Below are positions 34,994-42,060 of a DNA stretch of 43,219 bases, one piece after another. The translations under genes and the position numbers were made by a program. Every line of letters starts with the position of its first letter. Position 1 is the stretch's first letter. Below the pieces are notes generated by a model. It made no database searches and was not told the DNA's origin. It saw only the letters and a program-made list of their open reading frames with translations. Source of the DNA: Clostridium sp. (GTDB lineage: Bacteria > Bacillota > Clostridia > Clostridiales > Clostridiaceae); assembly GCA_022773025.1 (NCBI GenBank), contig JALEZF010000061.1, forward strand, positions 1 through 43,219. Direction: 5' to 3'.

Positions 34994-35962
34994 TTGATAA
35001 GTAACAGGGAACATGGAAACTCTACTCCAGATATTTCATTGCTGTCACCTATAGCACGTGCTTTAGATACATCATTAGATATATTATTATCTTTTAAAAA
35101 GGAGATTTCAGAGGAAGAAGTAAATAAGATAAAAGAAAAACTTACTGAGATTTTTCTGAATGAAGACTATGAAAAAGCTAATAATGAGTGCAATGAATAT
35201 ATAAGAGAGTATCCAAACTCAGCTTATCTAAAGCTCTCTATAGCCACGTTAATTCAAATGTATGACATGATGGATGCAAAGGATGAAGATATATATAAGA
35301 AGCGAATGGAGCACTCCCTAGAACTATTATACAAGGTTGTAGACAGTGATGAGATTAAATATAGAACATTAGCGTTATTTTCTATAGCACATATAGAAAT
35401 GGCTTTAGGGAATTATGAAAAAAGTGAAAAGGCCATAAAGGAGATTTCAAGTTCATCTATAGACCCTATGGTACTTTATGTGTCTCTTTTAGAAAAGCAG
35501 AATAAGCAGAAAGAACTTTTCACGACTGCAGAGGGAATGCTATTACAATATCTAAATCAAAGTGGTGCTATGATATCCATACTAGCTAGGCAATATAAAG
35601 CAAATAATGAGTATGAAGAGGAGAAAAGCTTTTTAATGGCGCTTCATAAGATACAAGAAAGTTTCCAGATAGGAATGGGGTCAGCTGCCTATAGTTTAAG
35701 CAATTTGTACTATGAACAAGAGGACATGGAACTTGCAGCAAAATGGTTTAAAAAGTATGTTAAGGCAATAATAGATGCAGGATACGACTATACCAATAAT
35801 CCTTACTTCAAGCACGTTAAATTGCAGCTAGGAAATGAAGGACAAAAGATAATAAGAAAAAAGATGTTTTTAGATATATTAGAAAATGGTAAGATGGATA
35901 ATCTTAAGGGAATTAAGGAGTATGATGAAGCTATAGAACTATTGAAAAAGGCAGCTATATAA
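34994..35962 (+). pseudogene. XRE-TPR regulator, C-terminal fragment
   Basis: An open frame of 322 residues from a TTG without a good ribosome binding site. It starts ISNREHG, which looks like a decayed SKWEHG, then continues NSTPDISLLSPIARALDTSLDILLSF, the usual end of an XRE domain. About 280 residues of helical TPR-like repeats follow (for example DYEKANNECNEYIREYPNSA and NYEKSEKAIKEI). Joined to the fragment at 32987-33109 it would give a normal regulator of about 355 residues. Its own N-terminal DNA-binding helices are missing. The body of the reading frame is intact, so the disruption seems recent or the part may still be made. Confidence 0.7.
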
Positions 35963-36001
35963 TCACAAAGGTAAATTTAAAATAAATTAGATTTAGATTA
36001 T

Positions 36002-36038
36002 AATCCTGATTTAGTTAACTCTAAGTCGGGATTTTTTA
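36002..36038 (+). terminator. Terminator after XRE-TPR fragment
   Basis: AATCCTGATTTAG / CTAAGTCGGGATT, a 13-bp stem with two G-U pairs (36002-36014 and 36021-36033), followed by TTTTT. Confidence 0.8.
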
Positions 36039-36124
36039 TGGTATAATATAACATATAAATGTAATGGAGTTAACGTAAGATATATAGCATATAAATTATA
36101 ATATTTGAAGTAGGAGGAATTAGT

Positions 36125-36766
36125 GTGGATAAGAATTTAGAAATAATTATTAGAAAAAGAGTGGACAAGGTTATTGATGCTCTTGAAAAAAATAATATGG
36201 ATGGATATTTTGTTAATGATGAGAAAGAAGCCATAGAAAAGATAAAAGACATATGTCACGAGGGAGAAACTGTTGCAGTAGGTGGTTCTATATCCCTTGC
36301 AGAAGTAGGAGTATTGGAGCTACTTAGAAATGGAAAGTACAATTTTTTAGATAGATATGAAGAAGGATTATCGCCAGAGCAAATAGAGGATGTTTTTAAA
36401 AAGAGTTTTTTTGCAGATACATTCTTTACAGGAAGCAATGCAATAACAGAAGAGGGCTTTCTCTATAATGTAGATGGAAAAGGAAATAGAGTAGCAGCTA
36501 TGCTTTACGGACCTAAGAAGGTTGTAGTAGTTGTAGGAATAAATAAGATTGTCTCAAATTTAGAAGAAGCAGAAGCTAGAATGCAAAAGATAGCAGCCCC
36601 AGCAAACTGCGTGAGATTAAATAAAACTAATCCATGTACAGTGAAGGGAGAATGCATGAATTGTTCCTCTAAAACTAGAATATGTAATCTATATACAGTG
36701 ATAAAGAGACAAATGACAAAAGGACGTATATCAGTAATTATTGTAAATAAACAACTAGGTTATTAA
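36125..36766 (+). CDS. LUD-domain (lactate utilization-like) protein
   Basis: A 213-residue LUD-domain protein (DUF162, LutC-like). The block VAVGGSISLAEVGVLELL (about 49-66) and TGSNAITEEGFLYNVDGKGNR (about 101-121) are typical. Three to four cysteines near the C-terminus (TNPCTVKGECMNCSSKTRIC) could bind metal or an Fe-S cluster, which LutC itself does not do. It stands alone without lutA or lutB, so a role in lactate oxidation is not supported by context. The start is GTG 36125 after GGAGG. Confidence 0.82.
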   Translation: MDKNLEIIIRKRVDKVIDALEKNNMDGYFVNDEKEAIEKIKDICHEGETVAVGGSISLAEVGVLELLRNGKYNFLDRYEEGLSPEQIEDVFKKSFFADTFFTGSNAITEEGFLYNVDGKGNRVAAMLYGPKKVVVVVGINKIVSNLEEAEARMQKIAAPANCVRLNKTNPCTVKGECMNCSSKTRICNLYTVIKRQMTKGRISVIIVNKQLGY

Positions 36767-37065
36767 AAAATGAGGCCAATCATTATTAAAATGGAAAATA
36801 ATGATTGGCTAAATTTATGAAAAAAATTTTTTATGCATAAATGCATAATTATTCGTGTCGAATTTAGTGGAAATTACATAAATATATGTGTAAAACAGCG
36901 TAAATTAGAGGGATATATAAAATTATAACTATAAATCAAAATAGAATAAAAATTAATTGTTATTAAATTCATAATTATACATAGACTAGGTACTTCAAGG
37001 TTTCACAGATTTATTATATAATTGAATAGTGGATAAATTATGATTTTTATAAGAGGGGGGTTCTT
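36767..37065. other. Non-coding gap upstream of yitT pair
   Basis: About 300 AT-rich bases. A perfect 13-bp hairpin GCCAATCATTATT / AATAATGATTGGC (36775-36787, 36797-36809) may terminate the LUD gene, although its T-tract is poor. A second symmetric element, TTATGCAT AA ATGCATAA, lies at 36831-36848. The promoter of the first yitT gene is not clear. Confidence 0.5.
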
Positions 37066-37914
37066 ATGAAGAAGGTTAAAGATTATTTTATCATTACGAT
37101 TGGAGCTATATTAGTAGCGGTCTCCCTTAATTTTCTAGTTATGCCCAATAATGTGGCAGCTGGAGGGGTAAATGGAATGGCTATGGTATTGAATCACTAT
37201 TTCCCCAGTATACCAGTTGGAGCATTAATGGTAATTTTTAATGTAATTCTATTTCTTCTAGCATTTATATTGATTGGAACTAGTTTTGGAGCCAAGACAA
37301 TTTACGCTAGTCTTTTACTTTCCGGATCTATATGGATACTTGAAAAAGTTTGTCCAGTGACTCATTCATTGACAGGTGATGTTCTTTTAGAACTTATATT
37401 TGGAATAATACTTCAAGCTATAGGTATGGCTACTATTTTTTATAGAAATGCCTCTACTGGTGGTACAGATATAATAGCTAAGATCCTGAACAAATACTTT
37501 CATATAAATTTAGGAAAAGGTGTATTATTGGCTGACTTAGTAGTAGTTACTGCAGCAGCATTAACTTTTGGATTTAAGGAAGGTTTGTATGCTTTATTTG
37601 TAATAATCTTAAATGGTTTTGCTATAGATAAGGTAATAGAAGGATTTAATGCATGTAAAGAGGTAAGAATAATTAGTAGTAAACAAGAAGAAATAAAATC
37701 ATTTATTTTAAACGAATTAAGCAGAGGTGCAACTATATATTATGCCAAAGGAGCATTCAGTGAATCTCCGGTAGAAGTACTTTGGACAATAGTAGATACT
37801 AAAGAACTTATAAAAATAAAAAACTTTATAAGAGAAGTAGATCCGCAGGCCTTTGTAAGTGTTGCGGAAGTTTATGAAACTCTGGGAGAAGGTTTTGGAA
37901 ATATGGTAGAATAA
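37066..37914 (+). CDS. YitT-family membrane protein, copy 1
   Basis: A 282-residue YitT-family protein. Five or so membrane helices (DUF161) occupy about 8-190, starting DYFIITIGAILVAVSLNFLV and including the family motif STGGTDIIAKILNKY. A soluble DUF2179 domain at about 205-280 (GATIYYAKGAFSE) follows. Function is unknown. It is about 48 bases upstream of a close paralogue of the same length, so the pair arose by tandem duplication. GGGGGG precedes the ATG. Confidence 0.87.
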   Translation: MKKVKDYFIITIGAILVAVSLNFLVMPNNVAAGGVNGMAMVLNHYFPSIPVGALMVIFNVILFLLAFILIGTSFGAKTIYASLLLSGSIWILEKVCPVTHSLTGDVLLELIFGIILQAIGMATIFYRNASTGGTDIIAKILNKYFHINLGKGVLLADLVVVTAAALTFGFKEGLYALFVIILNGFAIDKVIEGFNACKEVRIISSKQEEIKSFILNELSRGATIYYAKGAFSESPVEVLWTIVDTKELIKIKNFIREVDPQAFVSVAEVYETLGEGFGNMVE

Positions 37915-37961
37915 TATATTTAGTTGCCTTCTGAGGAAGAATAATCTCAGGAGGGAATGTT

Positions 37962-38807
37962 ATGAAAAAAATAAAGGACTTTTCAGTTATAATATTAGGA
38001 GTATTTTTAGTTGCTGCAGGGGTATACTTTTTTATGATACCAAACAATATAGCTGGTGGTGGAATCAACGGATTAGCTATAGTTATAAATAGCTATATAC
38101 CATCATTGCCTATAGGAGCAATAATGTTCTGTATTGATGCAATATTATTTTTAGTAGCTTTTATAGTTATAGGACCTAGCTTTGGAGGAAAGACTATATT
38201 TTCAAGTTTGCTTTTATCAAGTACAATATTTGTTCTTGAAAAGCTGGTACCACTTAATGGACCATTAACAGATGATTTATTTATAGAAATAATTTTTGGT
38301 ATATTTGCTCAAGCTTTAGGTATGGCTATTATTTTCAATAAGGATGCATCAACAGGAGGAACAGATATAATAGCAAAGATACTAAATAAATATTTTCACA
38401 TAAACATGGGAAAAGGCGTGCTTATGGCAGATATGGTTGTAGTAATTATGGCTATGAATGCATTTGGACTTAAGAAGGGACTATATGCATTATTTACAGT
38501 GGTAGTTACAGGGCTTGCTATAGACAGAGCTATAGAGGGCTTTAACTCAGTTAAGGAAATAAAGATAATAAGCAAAGAAATAAGAAAGATAGAAAGCTTT
38601 ATTTTAAATGAACTAGGTAGGGGATGTACTATATACCATGCCACAGGCTCATATAGCAAGAATGATACAGAGGTATTATGGGCTCTTTTAGACAATAGAG
38701 AATTTGTAAAAGTAAAGAATTTTATAAAAGAGATTGATCCTACAGCTTTCATAAGTGTAGCAGATGTATGCGAGGTTCTAGGAGAAGGATTTAAAGCAAT
38801 CGGCTAA
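37962..38807 (+). CDS. YitT-family membrane protein, copy 2
   Basis: A 281-residue paralogue of the preceding gene with the same layout: DUF161 membrane part (STGGTDIIAKILNKYFHIN is shared almost exactly with copy 1) and a C-terminal DUF2179 domain (GCTIYHATGSYSK). AGGAGGG precedes the ATG. Co-transcription with copy 1 is likely because no terminator is seen in the 47-base gap. A terminator follows. Confidence 0.87.
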   Translation: MKKIKDFSVIILGVFLVAAGVYFFMIPNNIAGGGINGLAIVINSYIPSLPIGAIMFCIDAILFLVAFIVIGPSFGGKTIFSSLLLSSTIFVLEKLVPLNGPLTDDLFIEIIFGIFAQALGMAIIFNKDASTGGTDIIAKILNKYFHINMGKGVLMADMVVVIMAMNAFGLKKGLYALFTVVVTGLAIDRAIEGFNSVKEIKIISKEIRKIESFILNELGRGCTIYHATGSYSKNDTEVLWALLDNREFVKVKNFIKEIDPTAFISVADVCEVLGEGFKAIG

Positions 38808-38853
38808 AAGCACGACTTTTAGTTAAGAGTGACCTAGATAAAAGTGAAAAGTT

Positions 38854-38889
38854 AAAAAGGTGAGAAGTTTAATGCTTCTCACCTTTTTT
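38854..38889 (+). terminator. Terminator of yitT pair
   Basis: AAAAAGGTGAGAAG / CTTCTCACCTTTTT, a 14-bp stem with a 7-base loop and T residues. Confidence 0.87.
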
Positions 38890-38895
38890 GAATAT

Positions 38896-38921
38896 AAAAA
38901 GCCGACACATTAGGTGTCGGC
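38896..38921 (-). terminator. Terminator of metNIQ operon
   Basis: GCCGACAC / GTGTCGGC with a short loop (38901-38921), followed on the minus strand by TTTTT (38900-38896). It lies 18 bases past metQ and just beyond the convergent yitT terminator. Confidence 0.85.
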
Positions 38922-38938
38922 AACTATTCACTGCTTTC

Positions 38939-39742
38939 TTAGAAAGCTGGAACTACGCTTCCCTTGTACTTTTCTTCGATGAAATTTTTAACATCTTCTG
39001 AAGTTAAAGCTTTTGTTAGAGCTTTGATCTTTTCAGAGTCTTTGTTATCTTGTCTTACAGCTAGTATATTAACATAAGGAGAGTCACTTTCTTCTATGAA
39101 TAAGGCATCTTTAGTTGGTACTAAATTTGCAGCTAATGCATAGTTAGTATTTATCACAGCACCTTGAACATCCACAAGAATTCTAGGAAGCTGAGCTGCA
39201 TCTACTTCCATTATTTTAAGATTTTTGGTGTTTTCAGTTATATCTTGTACTGTAACTAAATCTCCTTCTTTAACCTTTATAAGGCCATTCTTTTCAAGAA
39301 GTCTTAAAGCTCTTGCTTCGTTTGTTGCATCATTAGGAACTGCTATTGTAGATCCATCCTTTAAGTCCTTTATATCAGTTATATGCTTTGAATAGAAACC
39401 TAGAGGCTCTATGTGAACTTTAGCTGTGTAAGTTAAGTCATATTTCTTTTCTGAGTTTTGACCTTCTAAGAAAGGTATGTGTTGGAAGAAGTTTGCATCA
39501 AGTTCTTTGTTTGCTAGAGAAGGATTGATTAATTGGTAATCTTCAAACTCAACTATTTCTAGCTTGTAACCCTCTTTTTCTAATGCTGGAGCGATATGCT
39601 CTAAAATTTCCTTATGAGGAACAGGAGTTGCTCCTACCTTTATTGTTTTGTCATCCTTGTTTCCAGCGTCAGCTTTAGTTCCACAGCCTACTACTGAAAA
39701 TGATAGGGCTGCTGCTAAAACTAGTGATAATATTTTTTTCAT
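38939..39742 (-). CDS. metQ: Methionine-binding lipoprotein MetQ
   Basis: A 267-residue substrate-binding lipoprotein of the NlpA/MetQ family. The signal peptide ends in the lipobox SVVGC (C20), so it is anchored to the outer face of the membrane. Family blocks are KVGATPVPHKEILEHI, ELDANFFQHIPFL and IAVPNDATNEARALRLLEKNGLI (shown in part near 120-142). It delivers methionine to MetN-MetI. A purine-rich GGGGG ribosome binding site precedes the ATG. Last gene of the metNIQ operon. Confidence 0.94.
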   Translation of the reverse strand: MKKILSLVLAAALSFSVVGCGTKADAGNKDDKTIKVGATPVPHKEILEHIAPALEKEGYKLEIVEFEDYQLINPSLANKELDANFFQHIPFLEGQNSEKKYDLTYTAKVHIEPLGFYSKHITDIKDLKDGSTIAVPNDATNEARALRLLEKNGLIKVKEGDLVTVQDITENTKNLKIMEVDAAQLPRILVDVQGAVINTNYALAANLVPTKDALFIEESDSPYVNILAVRQDNKDSEKIKALTKALTSEDVKNFIEEKYKGSVVPAF

Positions 39743-39761
39743 TTATTAGTCCCCCTTAAAT

Positions 39762-40421
39762 TTATTTAGTTAATTTTTTGTATATTAAATTTCCAATAGT
39801 TTGGAAAATTTGCACCATGATTATCAATAATACTACTGTGTAAATCATTATATCTGTTTCGTATCTATAGTAACCATATTTCATAGCTACGTTTCCAAGA
39901 CCACCACCACCTATGGTTCCAGCCATAGCTGAATATCCAACTATGCTGATTAATGTCAAGGTAATGCCTTGAACTATTGATGGTAATGCTTCTTTGAGCA
40001 TTACTTTAAAAATTATTTGAGTATTACTTGCACCAAAAGATTTTGCGGCTTCAATAACACCGTTGTCCACTTCCATAAGAGAACTTTCAATAACTCTAGC
40101 AGCAAAAGGTGCTGCACCTATACTAAGAGGTACTATTGCTGCTGCCGTACCGATGCTTGTACCAACAATTACCCTTGTAAAAGGTATTAAGCATATCATT
40201 AGTATTAAGAATGGGAAGGAACGAAGAATATTTATTACAAAATCAAGAACCCTATAAACAGTTCTTTGAGGTCTAAGTCCTTTTGGATTAGTAACAACAA
40301 GAATGATTGCTGGAATAAATCCTAAAAGAATTGAATAAAGCGTTGATTGAACAACCATGGAGAAGGTTTCAATTAATGCTGGTTGTAATATTTTTGAGTA
40401 TATATCTAATAATGATTCCAT
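39762..40421 (-). CDS. metI: Methionine ABC transporter permease MetI
   Basis: A 219-residue permease with about five membrane helices. The ABC-permease EAA loop contact region reads EAAKSFGASNTQIIFKVMLKE near 135-155. It pairs with MetN as a dimer. It lies 19 bases upstream of metQ and 3 bases downstream of metN. GGAGG-like sequence precedes the ATG inside the end of metN. Confidence 0.94.
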   Translation of the reverse strand: MESLLDIYSKILQPALIETFSMVVQSTLYSILLGFIPAIILVVTNPKGLRPQRTVYRVLDFVINILRSFPFLILMICLIPFTRVIVGTSIGTAAAIVPLSIGAAPFAARVIESSLMEVDNGVIEAAKSFGASNTQIIFKVMLKEALPSIVQGITLTLISIVGYSAMAGTIGGGGLGNVAMKYGYYRYETDIMIYTVVLLIIMVQIFQTIGNLIYKKLTK

Positions 40422-40424
40422 GGA

Positions 40425-41381
40425 TTAGCATACCTCCCACTTTACATTTTTTTCTTCTAAATATTTCAAAATTGCATCTCTATGACTTTCACATACATTT
40501 ATAGTTAAGGTTCCAAGTACATTATCTTTAAACTTTTCTAGCTTTCCACCCACTATAGATACGTCTATATCAAGAGTTCTTGCCATGGCTGTTATTACTG
40601 AAGTTTTACTTACATCCTTAGGGAAGAAAAGCTTTATATTAAGACCATCTAAAGTTACGTCCTCTTCATCACCTAAGAATTTCTTTAAGTCACCATTTGG
40701 TTTAAGGAATAAATCCTCAACCTTACCACAGTATAAGGATTCACCATGTTCTAGTAAAACTACATTATCACAAATTTCTTTTATGACCTCCATTTGATGA
40801 GTTACCATAACTATAGTGATTCCAAAGGTTTCATTTATTTTCTTTAGAAGAGCTAGAATGTCTTTTGTAGTCTTAGGATCTAAGGCTGATGTAGCTTCAT
40901 CACAAAGAAGAATCTTTGGCTCTAGAGCAAGAGCTCTTGCTATAGCTACTCTTTGTTTTTGTCCACCACTTAATGAATTAGGTTTTACATGTTTCTTATC
41001 AGCAAGTCCAACTACTTCTAAAAGGTAATTTACTCTTTCGTTTATCTTGTCTTTTGGATATTTCCAAGTTTCAAGAGGAAGCGCTACATTATCAAAAACC
41101 GTTTTTCTCTCTAAAAGATTAAAATTCTGAAATATCATACCCAGTTCTTTACGAAGATTTCTTATCTCTTTAGAATTAAGATATTTTATATTCTTTTGCA
41201 TAACATTAACCGTACCACTTTCAAAGGTTTCTAAACCATTTATGCACCTTAAAAGTGTGGATTTTCCGGCACCACTATGTCCGATTATTCCTAGAATAGA
41301 GCCTTCTTCTATAGAAAATGTTATATCTTTTAATACATCAACGTGGCCAAAACTTTTATAAAGATTAATTATATCTATCAA
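40425..41381 (-). CDS. metN: Methionine ABC transporter ATPase MetN
   Basis: A 318-residue ATPase. Walker A GHSGAGKST is at 34-42, the signature LSGGQKQR and Walker B ILLCDEATSALD follow. The C-terminal NIL domain (about 240-318) binds methionine and gives feedback inhibition. The start is TTG at 41381, set by GAGGTG 6 bases upstream. A further upstream TTG (41399) would lie within the riboswitch terminator tail. Expression is controlled by the SAM-I riboswitch directly upstream. Confidence 0.94.
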   Translation of the reverse strand: MIDIINLYKSFGHVDVLKDITFSIEEGSILGIIGHSGAGKSTLLRCINGLETFESGTVNVMQKNIKYLNSKEIRNLRKELGMIFQNFNLLERKTVFDNVALPLETWKYPKDKINERVNYLLEVVGLADKKHVKPNSLSGGQKQRVAIARALALEPKILLCDEATSALDPKTTKDILALLKKINETFGITIVMVTHQMEVIKEICDNVVLLEHGESLYCGKVEDLFLKPNGDLKKFLGDEEDVTLDGLNIKLFFPKDVSKTSVITAMARTLDIDVSIVGGKLEKFKDNVLGTLTINVCESHRDAILKYLEEKNVKWEVC

Positions 41382-41400
41382 TAAAAACACCTCTTTCAAA

Positions 41401-41434
41401 AATTAAAAAAGCACCAGAGAATAAACTCTGGTGC
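41401..41434 (-). terminator. Riboswitch-controlled terminator
   Basis: GCACCAGAG / CTCTGGTGC stem (41411-41434) followed on the minus strand by six T residues and more A/T. This is the expression platform of the SAM riboswitch. Confidence 0.88.
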
Positions 41435-41552
41435 AAAACACTCTTGTTCACTCTCTTATCTTTCAGTTTAACTGCAGGATTTAGCACCATAGCATAAAAT
41501 GCTGGTTGCCGGGTTTCGTAGGGCCAGTCCCTCCACCGCTCGTGATAAGAAT
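41435..41552 (-). promoter_or_regulatory. SAM-I (S-box) riboswitch
   Basis: On the minus strand the P1 strands CTTATC (41549-41544) and GATAAGAG (41460-41453) enclose the core. All S-box marks are present in order: GAGCGGTGGAGGGACTGGCC, CCTACGAAACCCGGCAACC, then GGTGCTAAATCCTGC. With high SAM the terminator below forms and metNIQ is off; with low SAM it is read through. Confidence 0.95.
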
Positions 41553-41581
41553 TAAAAAACGTATTTAATTTTATGTGTTTT

Positions 41582-41610
41582 ATTATAAAGGCATTAAAAT
41601 GTTCTGTCAA
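41582..41610 (-). promoter_or_regulatory. Sigma-A promoter of metNIQ
   Basis: On the minus strand TTGACA (41610-41605), exactly 17 bases, TATAAT (41587-41582): a full consensus promoter about 35 bases upstream of the riboswitch. Confidence 0.9.
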
Positions 41611-41745
41611 TATAAAATTTGATAATAAATTCAAATATTTATTATCTATTTAATATTAAGAATAAATGCTTTCGGGAGAAAATCTTGGAAAATAAGACAT
41701 AAGTGAAAAATTAAAGCATATAAAAAAATAAATATTCCTAATATA

Positions 41746-41774
41746 TTGACTTATTTGAGTAATAAGAGTATAAT
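41746..41774 (+). promoter_or_regulatory. Sigma-A promoter of thrS
   Basis: TTGACT (41746-41751), 17 bases, TATAAT (41769-41774). Transcription would start near 41782, giving the long T-box leader. Confidence 0.9.
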
Positions 41775-41781
41775 TTGATAA

Positions 41782-42022
41782 AATTGAAGCTATGAAGAGG
41801 AAGAGTAAGTGAATTACTATTTCACAGAGAGAGAAGTCCACTGGATGAAAGACTTCTTAGATAAGTGATACTGAAAACCACCTCTGAGCAGAGTACTGAA
41901 ACGAAGTAAGTATCTCCGTATGACCTGCGTTAAAGGTTTCAAGTGATAGCATGTTTATGTCGTACTATAATTTGGGTGGAACCGCGATTACAACTCGTCC
42001 CATTGTAGGGATGAGTTTTTTT
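41782..42022 (+). promoter_or_regulatory. T-box leader of thrS (threonine)
   Basis: A tRNA-sensing leader. Stem I begins GAGGAAGAGTAAGTGAA and closes with CCACCTC. The likely specifier is ACC, a threonine codon, in GAAA-ACC-A just before the closing strand. The T-box sequence TGGGTGGAACCGCG is at 41973-41986. The terminator stem AACTCGTCCC / GGGATGAGTT (41992-42017) ends in a run of T. Uncharged tRNA-Thr would stabilise the antiterminator and allow thrS expression. Confidence 0.93.
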
Positions 42023-42060
42023 GTTATCTAAAAATAGTTATATTTAAGGGAGGTAAAGAT

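Larger units (their letters stand above)
33110..35017. mobile_element. Inserted accessory segment (~1.9 kb)
   Basis: Inferred boundaries: the left half of an XRE regulator ends at about 33109 and the right half resumes at about 35018. Inside are a non-coding stretch with gene remnants, an ArsR-ferredoxin cassette with its own promoter and terminator, and a second remnant. No transposase, integrase or terminal inverted repeats of an IS are visible, so the mechanism is unknown. The alternative is recombination between two related XRE genes at their conserved SKWExG segment. Confidence 0.55.

Noticed and set aside
33110-35017. Insertion sequence or integron as source of the inserted segment
   Set aside because: No transposase, integrase, attachment core or matching terminal repeats could be found; only diverged internal direct repeats are visible.
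35055-35060. CACGTG in the XRE-TPR fragment as a third parS
   Set aside because: Flanking bases (TAGCACGTGCTTTA) do not match TGTTTCACGTGAAACA; only the central six agree.
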